Source of the DNA: an uncultured Planctomycetia bacterium
GTDB taxonomy: Bacteria > Planctomycetota > UBA1135 > GCA-002686595
Direction: 5' to 3'
Length of the DNA stretch: 20,101 nt
Assembly: GCA_937952135.1 (NCBI GenBank)
Contig: CALFYL010000099.1
Span: 1-20,101, forward strand
The position numbers and the translations under genes are program-made. This document shows positions 14,540 through 20,101 of the stretch, one piece after another. Under the pieces are notes generated by a model. That model was not told the origin of the DNA. It was given only the letters and a program-made list of their open reading frames with translations, and ran no database searches. Every line of letters begins with the position of its first letter. Position 1 is the first letter of the stretch.

Positions 14540-14911
14540 CAGCGGGGCTCGTCGGGCGAGGGCGATGGGAGCGATGGCGCAGCTGGCCGTCGCCGCGCCG
14601 CCCGTGAACCCGCGCTCGCTGCGCAGGTTTCGCGCCTCGCGCGGACGAGCGCTCTCTTGCGCGACGATCGCAGCGAGAGCGCGTCAGTCGCGGCGCTCGA
14701 GCGGGTGGCCGACGTGCGCTCGCTCGCGTCGACTCGCCGAGGGAGACAGACGTCGGGCTCACGAGCCGCGCGCGAGAGCAACCGGCCCTGCGTCGATCGC
14801 TGCGCCTCACCGCGAGTGCTCGAGGCCGCTCGCGCTCCGCTGACGACGACGGTCCGTGACGCGATCGCTCCTGCGAAGCTCTGCTCGACGCTCGAGCAAC
14901 GCTTCCGGCGC
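14540..14911. other. intergenic region with one strong hairpin
   Basis: No real gene is supportable. It should contain the minus-strand promoter of the SGNH-like gene, which I cannot pinpoint. Its right end carries the hairpin listed separately, downstream of the dioxygenase gene. Confidence 0.45.
14875..14905 (-). terminator. hairpin downstream of the dioxygenase gene
   Basis: An inner perfect stem TGCTCGA-cgc-TCGAGCA (14882-14898) is extended by an outer stem GAAGC/GCTTC across a 2x2 internal loop. It begins seven bases after the dioxygenase stop on the minus strand. Its core resembles the hairpin at 7705-7721 (GCTCGA, three bases, TCGAGC). Confidence 0.55.
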
Positions 14912-15712
14912 TCAGAACTTGCGCGCGTGCTGGCCTTCGAAGGCGAAGGCGGCCATCGAGAGCACGCCGAACGTGAAGCTCGAGTGCAGCGCCCGCGGTC
15001 GTGGCGTCGGGCCCGCGGCGCCGAGCGCGACGAGCAGCGGGAAGAAGTGCTCCTCGGTCGGGTGATTGCGTGCGGCGTGCGGCGCGCGTCGTCGATAGTC
15101 GACGAGCGCTTCGACGTCGCCCTGCGCGAGCGTCGCCCCGAGCCACTCGTCGAACTCGCGCACCCAGGCCGGCGGCGGAACGTCGGGGCGAGCGAGCGCG
15201 CCGAGGTTGTGCGTCGCGCCGCCGCTGCCGAGGACGAGAACGTCGTCGAACGCGAGCGGCGCCAGCGCTCGGCCGAGCTTCAGGTGGTGCTCCGCGCCCA
15301 GGTGCGGCTGGAGCGAGAGCTGGAACACCGGGACGTCGGCGAGAGGCGCCGCGAGCTTGAGCGGGACCCACGCGCCGTGGTCGAGGCCGCGCGCCTCGAG
15401 CTCGGCCTCGAATCCGGCCGCGCGCAGAGCGTCGACGACGCGCCCGGCGAGCTGCGGCGCGCCTGGCGCCGGATAGCGCATCTGGTAGAGCTCGGGCGGG
15501 AAGCCGGAGAAGTCGTGGATCGTGCGCGGCGCGCTCGAGTTGTCGACCCGCGGCGCGCGCGTGGACCAGTGCGCCGAGGCCACGACGATCGCGGACGGCT
15601 TGCCGCTCTCCGTCAGCAGCTCCGCGAGCGCATGGCGCGCGGGCACGTCGTCGAGCACCAGCGTCGGGGCGCCGTGCGATACGAACAGCGGGGCTCTGGG
15701 TGTCGGGTTCAT
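14912..15712 (-). CDS. DODA/LigB-type extradiol ring-cleavage dioxygenase family protein
   Basis: The predicted protein has 266 residues, the usual size for the class III extradiol dioxygenase (4,5-DOPA dioxygenase/YgiD-like) family. Landmarks are SHGAP near the N-terminus (His13), SAHW (His48), DHGAWVPL (111-118), ATHNL (His168) and EEHFFPLL (His222). These histidines fit the metal-site and active-site positions of the family, which opens catechol-type rings using a divalent metal. The substrate is unknown. It follows a DoxX gene and a MarR regulator on the same strand with a 59-base gap, suggesting an operon for handling aromatic or quinone compounds. I prefer the ATG at 15712 because family proteins begin close to the SHGAP motif and GAGG lies ten bases upstream; an ATG at 15733 is the alternative. 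Confidence 0.88.
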   Translation of the reverse strand: MNPTPRAPLFVSHGAPTLVLDDVPARHALAELLTESGKPSAIVVASAHWSTRAPRVDNSSAPRTIHDFSGFPPELYQMRYPAPGAPQLAGRVVDALRAAGFEAELEARGLDHGAWVPLKLAAPLADVPVFQLSLQPHLGAEHHLKLGRALAPLAFDDVLVLGSGGATHNLGALARPDVPPPAWVREFDEWLGATLAQGDVEALVDYRRRAPHAARNHPTEEHFFPLLVALGAAGPTPRPRALHSSFTFGVLSMAAFAFEGQHARKF

Positions 15713-15771
15713 GCGCGCCAATCCTCGATCCATGGTCTCACACTCGCGAAGTGCGGCGTTCGGGCGCCTGC

Positions 15772-16281
15772 TCAGCGCGCCGGCTGCGCTTGCAGCTTGC
15801 GGTCGAGCGAGAAGCTGCCGGCGCCGCGCACCACCAGAGCCAGGGCCATCGTGATGACCAGCAGGTGGAACTCGAAGCCTTCGCCCTGCTGCGCGCCGAA
15901 CCAGTTCATGAAGAAGCCGTGCTGGGCGTGAACGGTCGCGATCGCGCCGAGCATGATCGCCGCGAAGCCGGCGGCGACGAAGCGCACGCCGAGCCCGAGC
16001 ACCAGCAGCAGCGGGCCGAAGAACTCCAGGCCGATCGTGAGCGAGGCGAGGGGCGCGGGCAGGCCGATCGATCCCGTGAGGAAGCCCATGGTTCCCTCGT
16101 AGCCGTAGCCGCCGAACCAGCCGAGGAGCTTCTGCGCGCCGTGCGGGAACATCACGGCCGCCAACCCCAGTCGGAGCAGCGGCGAGGAGAGGTCCGCGCG
16201 CGTGGCGAGGGCGAGCTCGCGGGCGCGCGCGCTCCAGGTGAGGGGCGAAGATGCTTGAGCCGTCAGAACTTGACTAGTCAT
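15772..16281 (-). CDS. DoxX-family integral membrane protein
   Basis: The predicted protein has 169 residues. After a polar N-terminus come four hydrophobic segments: LLRLGLAAVMFPHGAQKLLG, LASLTIGLEFFGPLLLVLGL, VRFVAAGFAAIMLGAIATVH and FHLLVITMALALVVRG. RLGLA...F..HG.QKL.GWFGG..Y.GT is the DoxX signature. Members sit in the inner membrane and are linked to quinone or thiol redox stress, but the chemical role is poorly defined. The ATG at 16281 is preceded by GAGG at eight bases. It lies 45 bases after the MarR stop and 59 bases before the dioxygenase start. The palindrome TGACTAGTCA overlaps the start codon, so the MarR protein probably regulates it directly. Confidence 0.9.
   Translation of the reverse strand: MTSQVLTAQASSPLTWSARARELALATRADLSSPLLRLGLAAVMFPHGAQKLLGWFGGYGYEGTMGFLTGSIGLPAPLASLTIGLEFFGPLLLVLGLGVRFVAAGFAAIMLGAIATVHAQHGFFMNWFGAQQGEGFEFHLLVITMALALVVRGAGSFSLDRKLQAQPAR
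16271..16280. promoter_or_regulatory. probable MarR operator at the doxX start
   Basis: The perfect ten-base palindrome TGACTAGTCA covers the doxX start codon and first codons. With its flank it matches 11 of 12 bases of the TTGACTAGTCAA site upstream of marR. It could block translation-proximal transcription or an internal promoter. Confidence 0.6.
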
Positions 16282-16326
16282 GGAAATAGCCTCGAAGAAG
16301 GGAGTGGTGGGACTTCAACCCGTGGG

Positions 16327-16803
16327 TCAGGAGAACACGCGCTCGAGGAGCTCGATGAGCTGCTTGAGTTCGTTGCGCTTGAGCGAGGACAGGACCTCGT
16401 CGTCGAGCTTGTCGATCGCTGCGTCCAGCGGAGTGAGCAGGTCGCGGCCCGCCCGCGTGATGCGCACGACCACCTGGCGGCGGTCCTCGCTCGAGCGTCG
16501 ACGTTCGACGAGGCCCTTGGCCTCGAGCCGATCGACCAGCCGCGTGACGCCCGGAGTGCGCTCGATCATGCGCTCGCCGATCTCGAGCGTCGGCAGGCCC
16601 TGGTCGCCGGCGCCGCGCAGGATCCGCAGCACGTTGTACTGCTGGAGCGTGAGCTCACCGTGCTCGGCGAGCAGCGCCTCGAACGGGCGTCGCGTGCGAT
16701 CGGCGGCGACCCACAGGGCGATCACGGCCTCCTGGCCCAACGAGGCGAAGGGCCGCTCCTGGCGGATCGCGCGCTGGGTCGGGGTGAGGGGCTTGGGCGT
16801 CAC
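16327..16803 (-). CDS. MarR-family transcriptional regulator
   Basis: The predicted protein has 158 residues. The winged helix is well preserved: LTLQQYNVLRILRGAGDQGL, PTLEIGERMIERTPGVTRLV as the recognition helices, DRLEAKGLVERRRSSEDRRQ as the wing with the DxR signature, and VVVRITRAGRDLL. The terminal helices (LTPLDAAIDKLDDEVLSSL and NELKQLIELLERV) form the dimer interface. Such proteins repress their own operon until they bind an aromatic ligand or are oxidised. It heads a minus-strand cluster with DoxX and the dioxygenase, and a 12-base palindrome overlaps its probable promoter. The start is GTG at 16803, only seven bases after a plausible -10, so the message may be leaderless. Confidence 0.93.
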   Translation of the reverse strand: MTPKPLTPTQRAIRQERPFASLGQEAVIALWVAADRTRRPFEALLAEHGELTLQQYNVLRILRGAGDQGLPTLEIGERMIERTPGVTRLVDRLEAKGLVERRRSSEDRRQVVVRITRAGRDLLTPLDAAIDKLDDEVLSSLKRNELKQLIELLERVFS

Positions 16804-16810
16804 GCGGCTC

Positions 16811-16838
16811 AGTCTAGCGCCGTTAGTTGACTAGTCAA
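16811..16838 (-). promoter_or_regulatory. marR promoter with overlapping palindromic operator
   Basis: The perfect palindrome TTGACTAGTCAA lies at 16827-16838. On the minus strand its first six bases read TTGACT, a near-consensus -35 box, followed after 16 bases by TAGACT (16816-16811) as the -10 box. Binding of MarR to the palindrome would therefore block RNA polymerase and give autorepression. Confidence 0.65.
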
Positions 16839-16974
16839 GCATCTGCGGGCGCGAAAGCCGCGAATCTCGCCAGCTCCGCGGCTCCCCATGGAAGAAACGG
16901 CCGCCCTGACGGGCGAGGGGGCTCGCGGGAGACGTCGGACGTGCGCGACGCTTCGCCCGATCGCACGTGGCTGC

Positions 16975-18453
16975 TCAGGCGTCGCCGAACTCGCTGCGCA
17001 GGCGCGCGAGTTCCGCCGCCAGTTGCTGTTCGAGCGCGGCGTGCTCGGGTCGACCGGCGAGGTTCTCGAGCTCGTGCGGATCGCGCTCGAGGTCGTACAG
17101 CTCGCGTGCGCGCAGGCGCGGGAACTCGATCAGCTTGTGACGCGCGGTGCGCACGCCGAAGTGCGGTTCGACGCGGTGCGGCTGCGGATACTCGAAGTAG
17201 TGGTAGTAGATCGAGCTGCGCCACGACTGCGGCGCTCGTCCCTCGAGCAGCGGGAGCAGGCTGGTCCCGTGCGCGCTCGGAAGCGGCGCCGCGCCCGCCA
17301 GCTCGCACAGCGTCGGCGCCAGGTCGATGTTCTGCACCAGGCGCTCCTCGACACGACCGGGCGCGACGACTCCCGGCCAACGCACGATCAACGGCAGTCG
17401 CAGCGACTCCTCGTACATCCAGCGCTTGTCGTACCAGCCGTGCTCGCCGACGAAGAAGCCCTGGTCGGAGGCGTAGATCACGAGCGTGTCGTCCGCGAGG
17501 CCGGCGCGCTCGAGCCAATCGAGCACCCGTCCGACGCTCGCGTCCACTCCGGCGACGCAGCGCAGGTAGTCCTTGGCGTAGCGCTGGTAGTTCCAACGCG
17601 TGCGGGCCTCGCCTTCGAGCGGCGTGCGAGCGAGCTGCGCGTTCTCCTCGTCGTACGTGCGACGCCACGCTGCGATCGCCGCCTCTCCCGTCGCGTGCGG
17701 CGCGCCGAGCTTGAGGTCGTACTCGCTCAAGTGCCGCGCGACGCTCATCTCCTGCGCGGCCGCGCCCGCCGCGCGCGTCGCGTAGTCGTCGAACAGCGTC
17801 GCAGGCTCGGGCAGTTCCTCATCCGCGTACAGGTCGAGCTCGCGCGGCCCCGGCGCCCACGAGCGGTGCGGCGCCTTGTGGTTCAGGCACAGCAGGAACG
17901 GCGCGTCGGCGCTGCGCTGCTCCTCGAGCCACTCCAGCGCGAGATCGGTGACGACTTCACTCGCGTAGCCCGTGACCTTGCGCTTGCCCTGCGCGGACAC
18001 CATCACGGGGTCGTAGTACTCGCCCTGATCGGGGAACACTTCCCAGTGGTCGAAGCCCGTCGGATCGCTCTTGAGGTGCCACTTGCCGACGAGCGCCGTG
18101 CGATAGCCGGCGGCGTTCAGCGCTCGCGGGAACGTCGGCAGCGTTCCGTCGAAGCGGGCTGCGTTGTCGATCACGCCGTGCGCGTGGCTGTGCAGACCGG
18201 TGAGCACGCTCGCGCGCGCCGGCGCGCAGATCGCGTTGCCGCAGAAGGCGTTCTCGAAGCGCAGGCCCTCCGCGGCGAGGCGATCGAGGTTCGGCGTGCG
18301 AGCGACCGAGGAGCCGTACGCGCCGAGCGTTTGGGCCGCATGGTCGTCGGACAGGATGAACACGATGTTCGGGCGGCGACGAGGCGCCGGAGTCGAAGGC
18401 GAGGACGCGCAGGCAGCGACCAGCGAGAGCAGCAAGAGGGAGCGAAGGCGCAT
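16975..18453 (-). CDS. lipoprotein sulfatase (type I, formylglycine-dependent)
   Basis: The predicted protein has 492 residues. The N-terminus MRLRSLLLLSLVAAC is a lipoprotein signal with lipobox VAAC and Cys15 as the lipidated residue. The catalytic core follows the arylsulfatase pattern: PNIVFILSDDHAAQTLGAYG with metal-binding Asp36/Asp37, then CAPARASVLTG (76-86), whose C-x-P-x-R motif marks Cys76 for conversion to formylglycine. GKWHL (123-127) and SDQGFFVGEHGWYDKRWMYE complete the active site. The C-terminus (ELYDLERDPHELENLAG) is typical. It should remove sulfate esters from polysaccharides at the cell surface; the exact glycan is not predictable. It is transcribed alone, between the dihydroorotate-dehydrogenase-like gene upstream and the MarR cluster downstream. 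It needs a genuine formylglycine-generating enzyme, and the FGE-like domain at 7957 may not be one. Confidence 0.93.
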   Translation of the reverse strand: MRLRSLLLLSLVAACASSPSTPAPRRRPNIVFILSDDHAAQTLGAYGSSVARTPNLDRLAAEGLRFENAFCGNAICAPARASVLTGLHSHAHGVIDNAARFDGTLPTFPRALNAAGYRTALVGKWHLKSDPTGFDHWEVFPDQGEYYDPVMVSAQGKRKVTGYASEVVTDLALEWLEEQRSADAPFLLCLNHKAPHRSWAPGPRELDLYADEELPEPATLFDDYATRAAGAAAQEMSVARHLSEYDLKLGAPHATGEAAIAAWRRTYDEENAQLARTPLEGEARTRWNYQRYAKDYLRCVAGVDASVGRVLDWLERAGLADDTLVIYASDQGFFVGEHGWYDKRWMYEESLRLPLIVRWPGVVAPGRVEERLVQNIDLAPTLCELAGAAPLPSAHGTSLLPLLEGRAPQSWRSSIYYHYFEYPQPHRVEPHFGVRTARHKLIEFPRLRARELYDLERDPHELENLAGRPEHAALEQQLAAELARLRSEFGDA

Positions 18454-18542
18454 GGCCGCAGGCTAACGGCCAAGGCGCGTCGAGGGGACGATCTGTTCGA
18501 TGCGCACACACGACTGCGCAGCGCGCGGCGTCGCGCGCGCAG

Positions 18543-18567
18543 CGTCGAGAGTTTGCGAAACTCGACG
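18543..18567 (-). terminator. hairpin after the dihydroorotate-dehydrogenase-like gene
   Basis: Stem GAGTTT-gcg-AAACTC is extended by CGTC/GACG across a two-base bulge. It lies 38 bases beyond the stop of the minus-strand gene at 18605 and upstream of the sulfatase, so it probably ends the nifJ transcript. Confidence 0.55.
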
Positions 18568-18604
18568 TCGGTGAGCCGCGGCCTGTCGAGTCGGCGCCAG
18601 CCGC

Positions 18605-19606
18605 TCAGTCGAGCTCGAAACGCCAGCTCTGGAGGATGTGCACGTAGTTCGCGCGCTCGTAGCCGCGCGGGTCCGGGCAGCGCTTGAGGTTCATGCTGCC
18701 GCGCATCTGCTCGAGCGAGTCGTACTCGTGCCGCTCGAGCCACTCGCGCAGGTCAGCGAGCACGCGGCCGAGGTGTTCCGGCCCGTGGCGCAGCAGCGCC
18801 GAGACCATCTGCACACCGTGCGCGCCGGTCATGATCGCCTTGATCGCGTCGTCGGCCTCGTGCACGCCGCCGCTGACGGCGAGCGAGCCTCGGAGCTGCG
18901 GCGAGAGGATCGCCAGCCAACGCAGCCGCAGCAGCAGCTCGTTGCGCTCCGAGAGCCGGAGCGTGCGCGCGACCTCGAGCGCGTCGATGTCGAGATCGGG
19001 CTGGTAGAAGCGGTTGAACAGCACCAGCCCGTTGGCGCCAGCGTTCTCGAGCGCTTGCGCGAAGTGCGCCAAGGCCGTGTAGAAGGGCGAGAGCTTGACC
19101 GCGATCGGAATGTTCACCACCGCGCGAACCGACTGCACGATCTGCAGCGCGCGCGCCTCCACGGCGGCGCCGCTCTCGCGCGGGTCGGTCTCGAGCTCGT
19201 AGAGGTTCAGCTCGAGCGCCGACGCGCCGGCTTCCTCCATCGAGCGCGCGTAGCGCAGCCACGAACCTTCCGTCGTGCCGTTCAGTGAGGCGATCACGGG
19301 CACGGAGCTCATCGCGCGCAGGCGCCGGATGCGTTCGAGGTACTCGTCGGGCCCCAGGCGGAACTCGTCGAGCTCGGGCAGGTACGTCGCCGCCTCCGCG
19401 TGGGAGTTCGCGTGCGCATCGCCGTAGTGCGTGCGCGCCAGCGCCTCGCCGCGGATCTGCTCCTCGAACAGCGAGTGCATCACGATCGCCGAGGCGCCGG
19501 CGTCGAGGCAGCGCTGCACGAGCGCGAGGTCGTCGACCAGCGGCGACGCTCCTGCCATCAGCGGGTGGGCGAGCGGAAGTCCGAGGTAGTTGGTCGAGAG
19601 GTCCAT
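18605..19606 (-). CDS. dihydroorotate dehydrogenase-like flavoprotein
   Basis: The predicted protein has 333 residues. It has the FMN-binding TIM-barrel pattern of dihydroorotate dehydrogenases: MDLSTNYLGLPLAHPLMAGA at the start, SVPVIASLNGT, GASALELNLYEL, IPIAVKLSPFYT, GANGLVLFNRFYQPD, LAVSGGVHEADDAIKAIMTG and AHGVQMVSALL. The ordinary PyrD substrate and catalytic signatures are not all evident. Homologues of this type, annotated as dihydroorotate-dehydrogenase-like, are commonly found next to pyruvate:ferredoxin oxidoreductase genes, as here. The start ATG lies four bases after the nifJ stop, so the two are almost certainly co-transcribed. A role in pyrimidine synthesis is therefore doubtful; a redox function linked to PFOR is more likely (inferred). 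Confidence 0.88.
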   Translation of the reverse strand: MDLSTNYLGLPLAHPLMAGASPLVDDLALVQRCLDAGASAIVMHSLFEEQIRGEALARTHYGDAHANSHAEAATYLPELDEFRLGPDEYLERIRRLRAMSSVPVIASLNGTTEGSWLRYARSMEEAGASALELNLYELETDPRESGAAVEARALQIVQSVRAVVNIPIAVKLSPFYTALAHFAQALENAGANGLVLFNRFYQPDLDIDALEVARTLRLSERNELLLRLRWLAILSPQLRGSLAVSGGVHEADDAIKAIMTGAHGVQMVSALLRHGPEHLGRVLADLREWLERHEYDSLEQMRGSMNLKRCPDPRGYERANYVHILQSWRFELD

Positions 19607-19610
19607 CGCA

Positions 19611-20101
19611 TCAACCCTTGGTTGTGGCGTCCTGTGCGGCGCCCGTGGCGGCCAGTCGTTCGAGCACGCTCCAACGCTCCTTGATCTCGCGTTGCGTCTG
19701 CGCCACCAGGCCCTGGTAGCGCCCGGCGTCGGCCTGCTCGACCATGCGGAAGCGGGTCTCGCCGCGCATGTACTGCGCGAGCGTCGGTGTCGGCGCGCCG
19801 GAGTCCAGCGTCAGCGCGGGCTGGCCCTCGTGCGCGCGCCGCGGATCGAAGCGGTACAGCGGCCACGCGCCCGAACCCACCGCGAGCTTCTGTTGCTCCG
19901 CGCCCAGCGCCATGTCGTAGCCGTGCGCGATGCAGTGGCTGTACGCGATCACCAGCGCCGGCCCGTCGTAGCTCTCGGCTTCGAGCAGCGCCTTCACGGC
20001 CTGGTTGTCCTTCGCGCCCAGCGCGATGCGGGCCACGTACACGTGCCCGTAGCCCATCATCATCAGCGCGAGGTCCTTCTTGCCGAGCGTCTTGCCCGCG
20101 A
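19611..20101 (-). CDS. nifJ: pyruvate:ferredoxin (flavodoxin) oxidoreductase, C-terminal part, cut by window edge
   Basis: The frame is open to the right edge and ends with TGA at 19611-19613. About 162 codons are visible. The C-terminal part of the thiamine-diphosphate domain is recognisable: GKKDLALMMMGYGHVYVARI, ALGAKDNQAVKALLEAESYD, GPALVIAYSHCIAHGYDM, QQKLAVGSGAWPLYRFDPRR and FRMVEQADAGRYQGLVAQTQ. The Cys in YSHCIAHG is, as I recall, the C-terminal ligand of the proximal [4Fe-4S] cluster. The enzyme converts pyruvate and CoA to acetyl-CoA and CO2, reducing ferredoxin or flavodoxin, and implies at least partly anaerobic metabolism. The dihydroorotate-dehydrogenase-like gene follows after four bases. 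Confidence 0.93.
   Translation of the reverse strand, partial: AGKTLGKKDLALMMMGYGHVYVARIALGAKDNQAVKALLEAESYDGPALVIAYSHCIAHGYDMALGAEQQKLAVGSGAWPLYRFDPRRAHEGQPALTLDSGAPTPTLAQYMRGETRFRMVEQADAGRYQGLVAQTQREIKERWSVLERLAATGAAQDATTKG

Noticed and set aside
13412..15931. Long open frame of 839 codons on the plus strand
   Set aside because: It is antisense to the SGNH-like and dioxygenase genes, and its composition (Arg, Glu, Ala) is the usual mirror of a GC-rich coding strand.
16902..16915. Short stem CGCCC-tgac-GGGCG after the sulfatase gene
   Set aside because: A five-pair stem is expected by chance at this G+C content, too weak to call a terminator.
16888..18687. Open frame of 599 codons on the plus strand
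   Set aside because: It is antisense to the sulfatase, whose own strand has a complete set of family motifs.
1..20101. CRISPR arrays, rRNA genes, retrons or other structured RNA
   Set aside because: No regularly spaced repeats, no rRNA-like sequence and no structured RNA other than the single tRNA were seen.

Overview
The window looks like part of a GC-rich planctomycete-type chromosome. This is an inference from gene content: an ECF sigma factor overlapping a Ser/Thr kinase fused to a formylglycine-generating-enzyme (FGE)-like domain, a lipoprotein sulfatase, and three exported proteins sharing one C-terminal module. No 16S rRNA or other taxonomic marker is present.

Region 1 (about 1-5220) reads as a decaying defence island ending at a tRNA-Arg(CCT). 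From left to right it holds a frameshifted LysR regulator (-), a small HTH/SANT-like gene broken by frameshifts and a stop, the N-terminal third of one m5C methyltransferase, an intact second m5C methyltransferase (+), a convergent PD-(D/E)XK restriction endonuclease (-), and its HTH controller (C) protein (-). A C-box-like operator lies upstream of the controller. A divergent vsr repair endonuclease with two in-frame stops follows, and its frame runs into the tRNA. The methyltransferase/endonuclease core is clearly less GC-rich than the rest: one 60-base line at 2641 is about 52% G+C by hand count, against about 68% for the line at 17041. On the other side of the tRNA (about 5339-5715) is a heavily mutated IS3-family transposase remnant.

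Region 2 (5817-14539) is a secreted-protein and signalling block. A seven-blade PD40-like propeller protein (+) converges on the kinase/FGE gene (-), which overlaps the ECF sigma gene (-) by ATGA. Divergent from the sigma gene is a seven-blade kelch-like protein (+), which converges on an SGNH-hydrolase-like protein (-). The propeller, kelch and SGNH-like proteins have unrelated N-terminal domains but end in the same module of about 130 residues. Hairpins fill the convergent gaps.

Region 3 (14912-16838) is a minus-strand cluster of MarR regulator, DoxX membrane protein and DODA/LigB-type extradiol dioxygenase. The palindrome TTGACTAGTCAA lies over the likely marR promoter, and a near copy lies over the doxX start codon.

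Region 4 (16975-20101, all minus) holds a lipoprotein sulfatase with a CAPAR motif, then a dihydroorotate-dehydrogenase-like protein directly downstream of the C-terminal part of pyruvate:ferredoxin oxidoreductase, which runs off the right edge.
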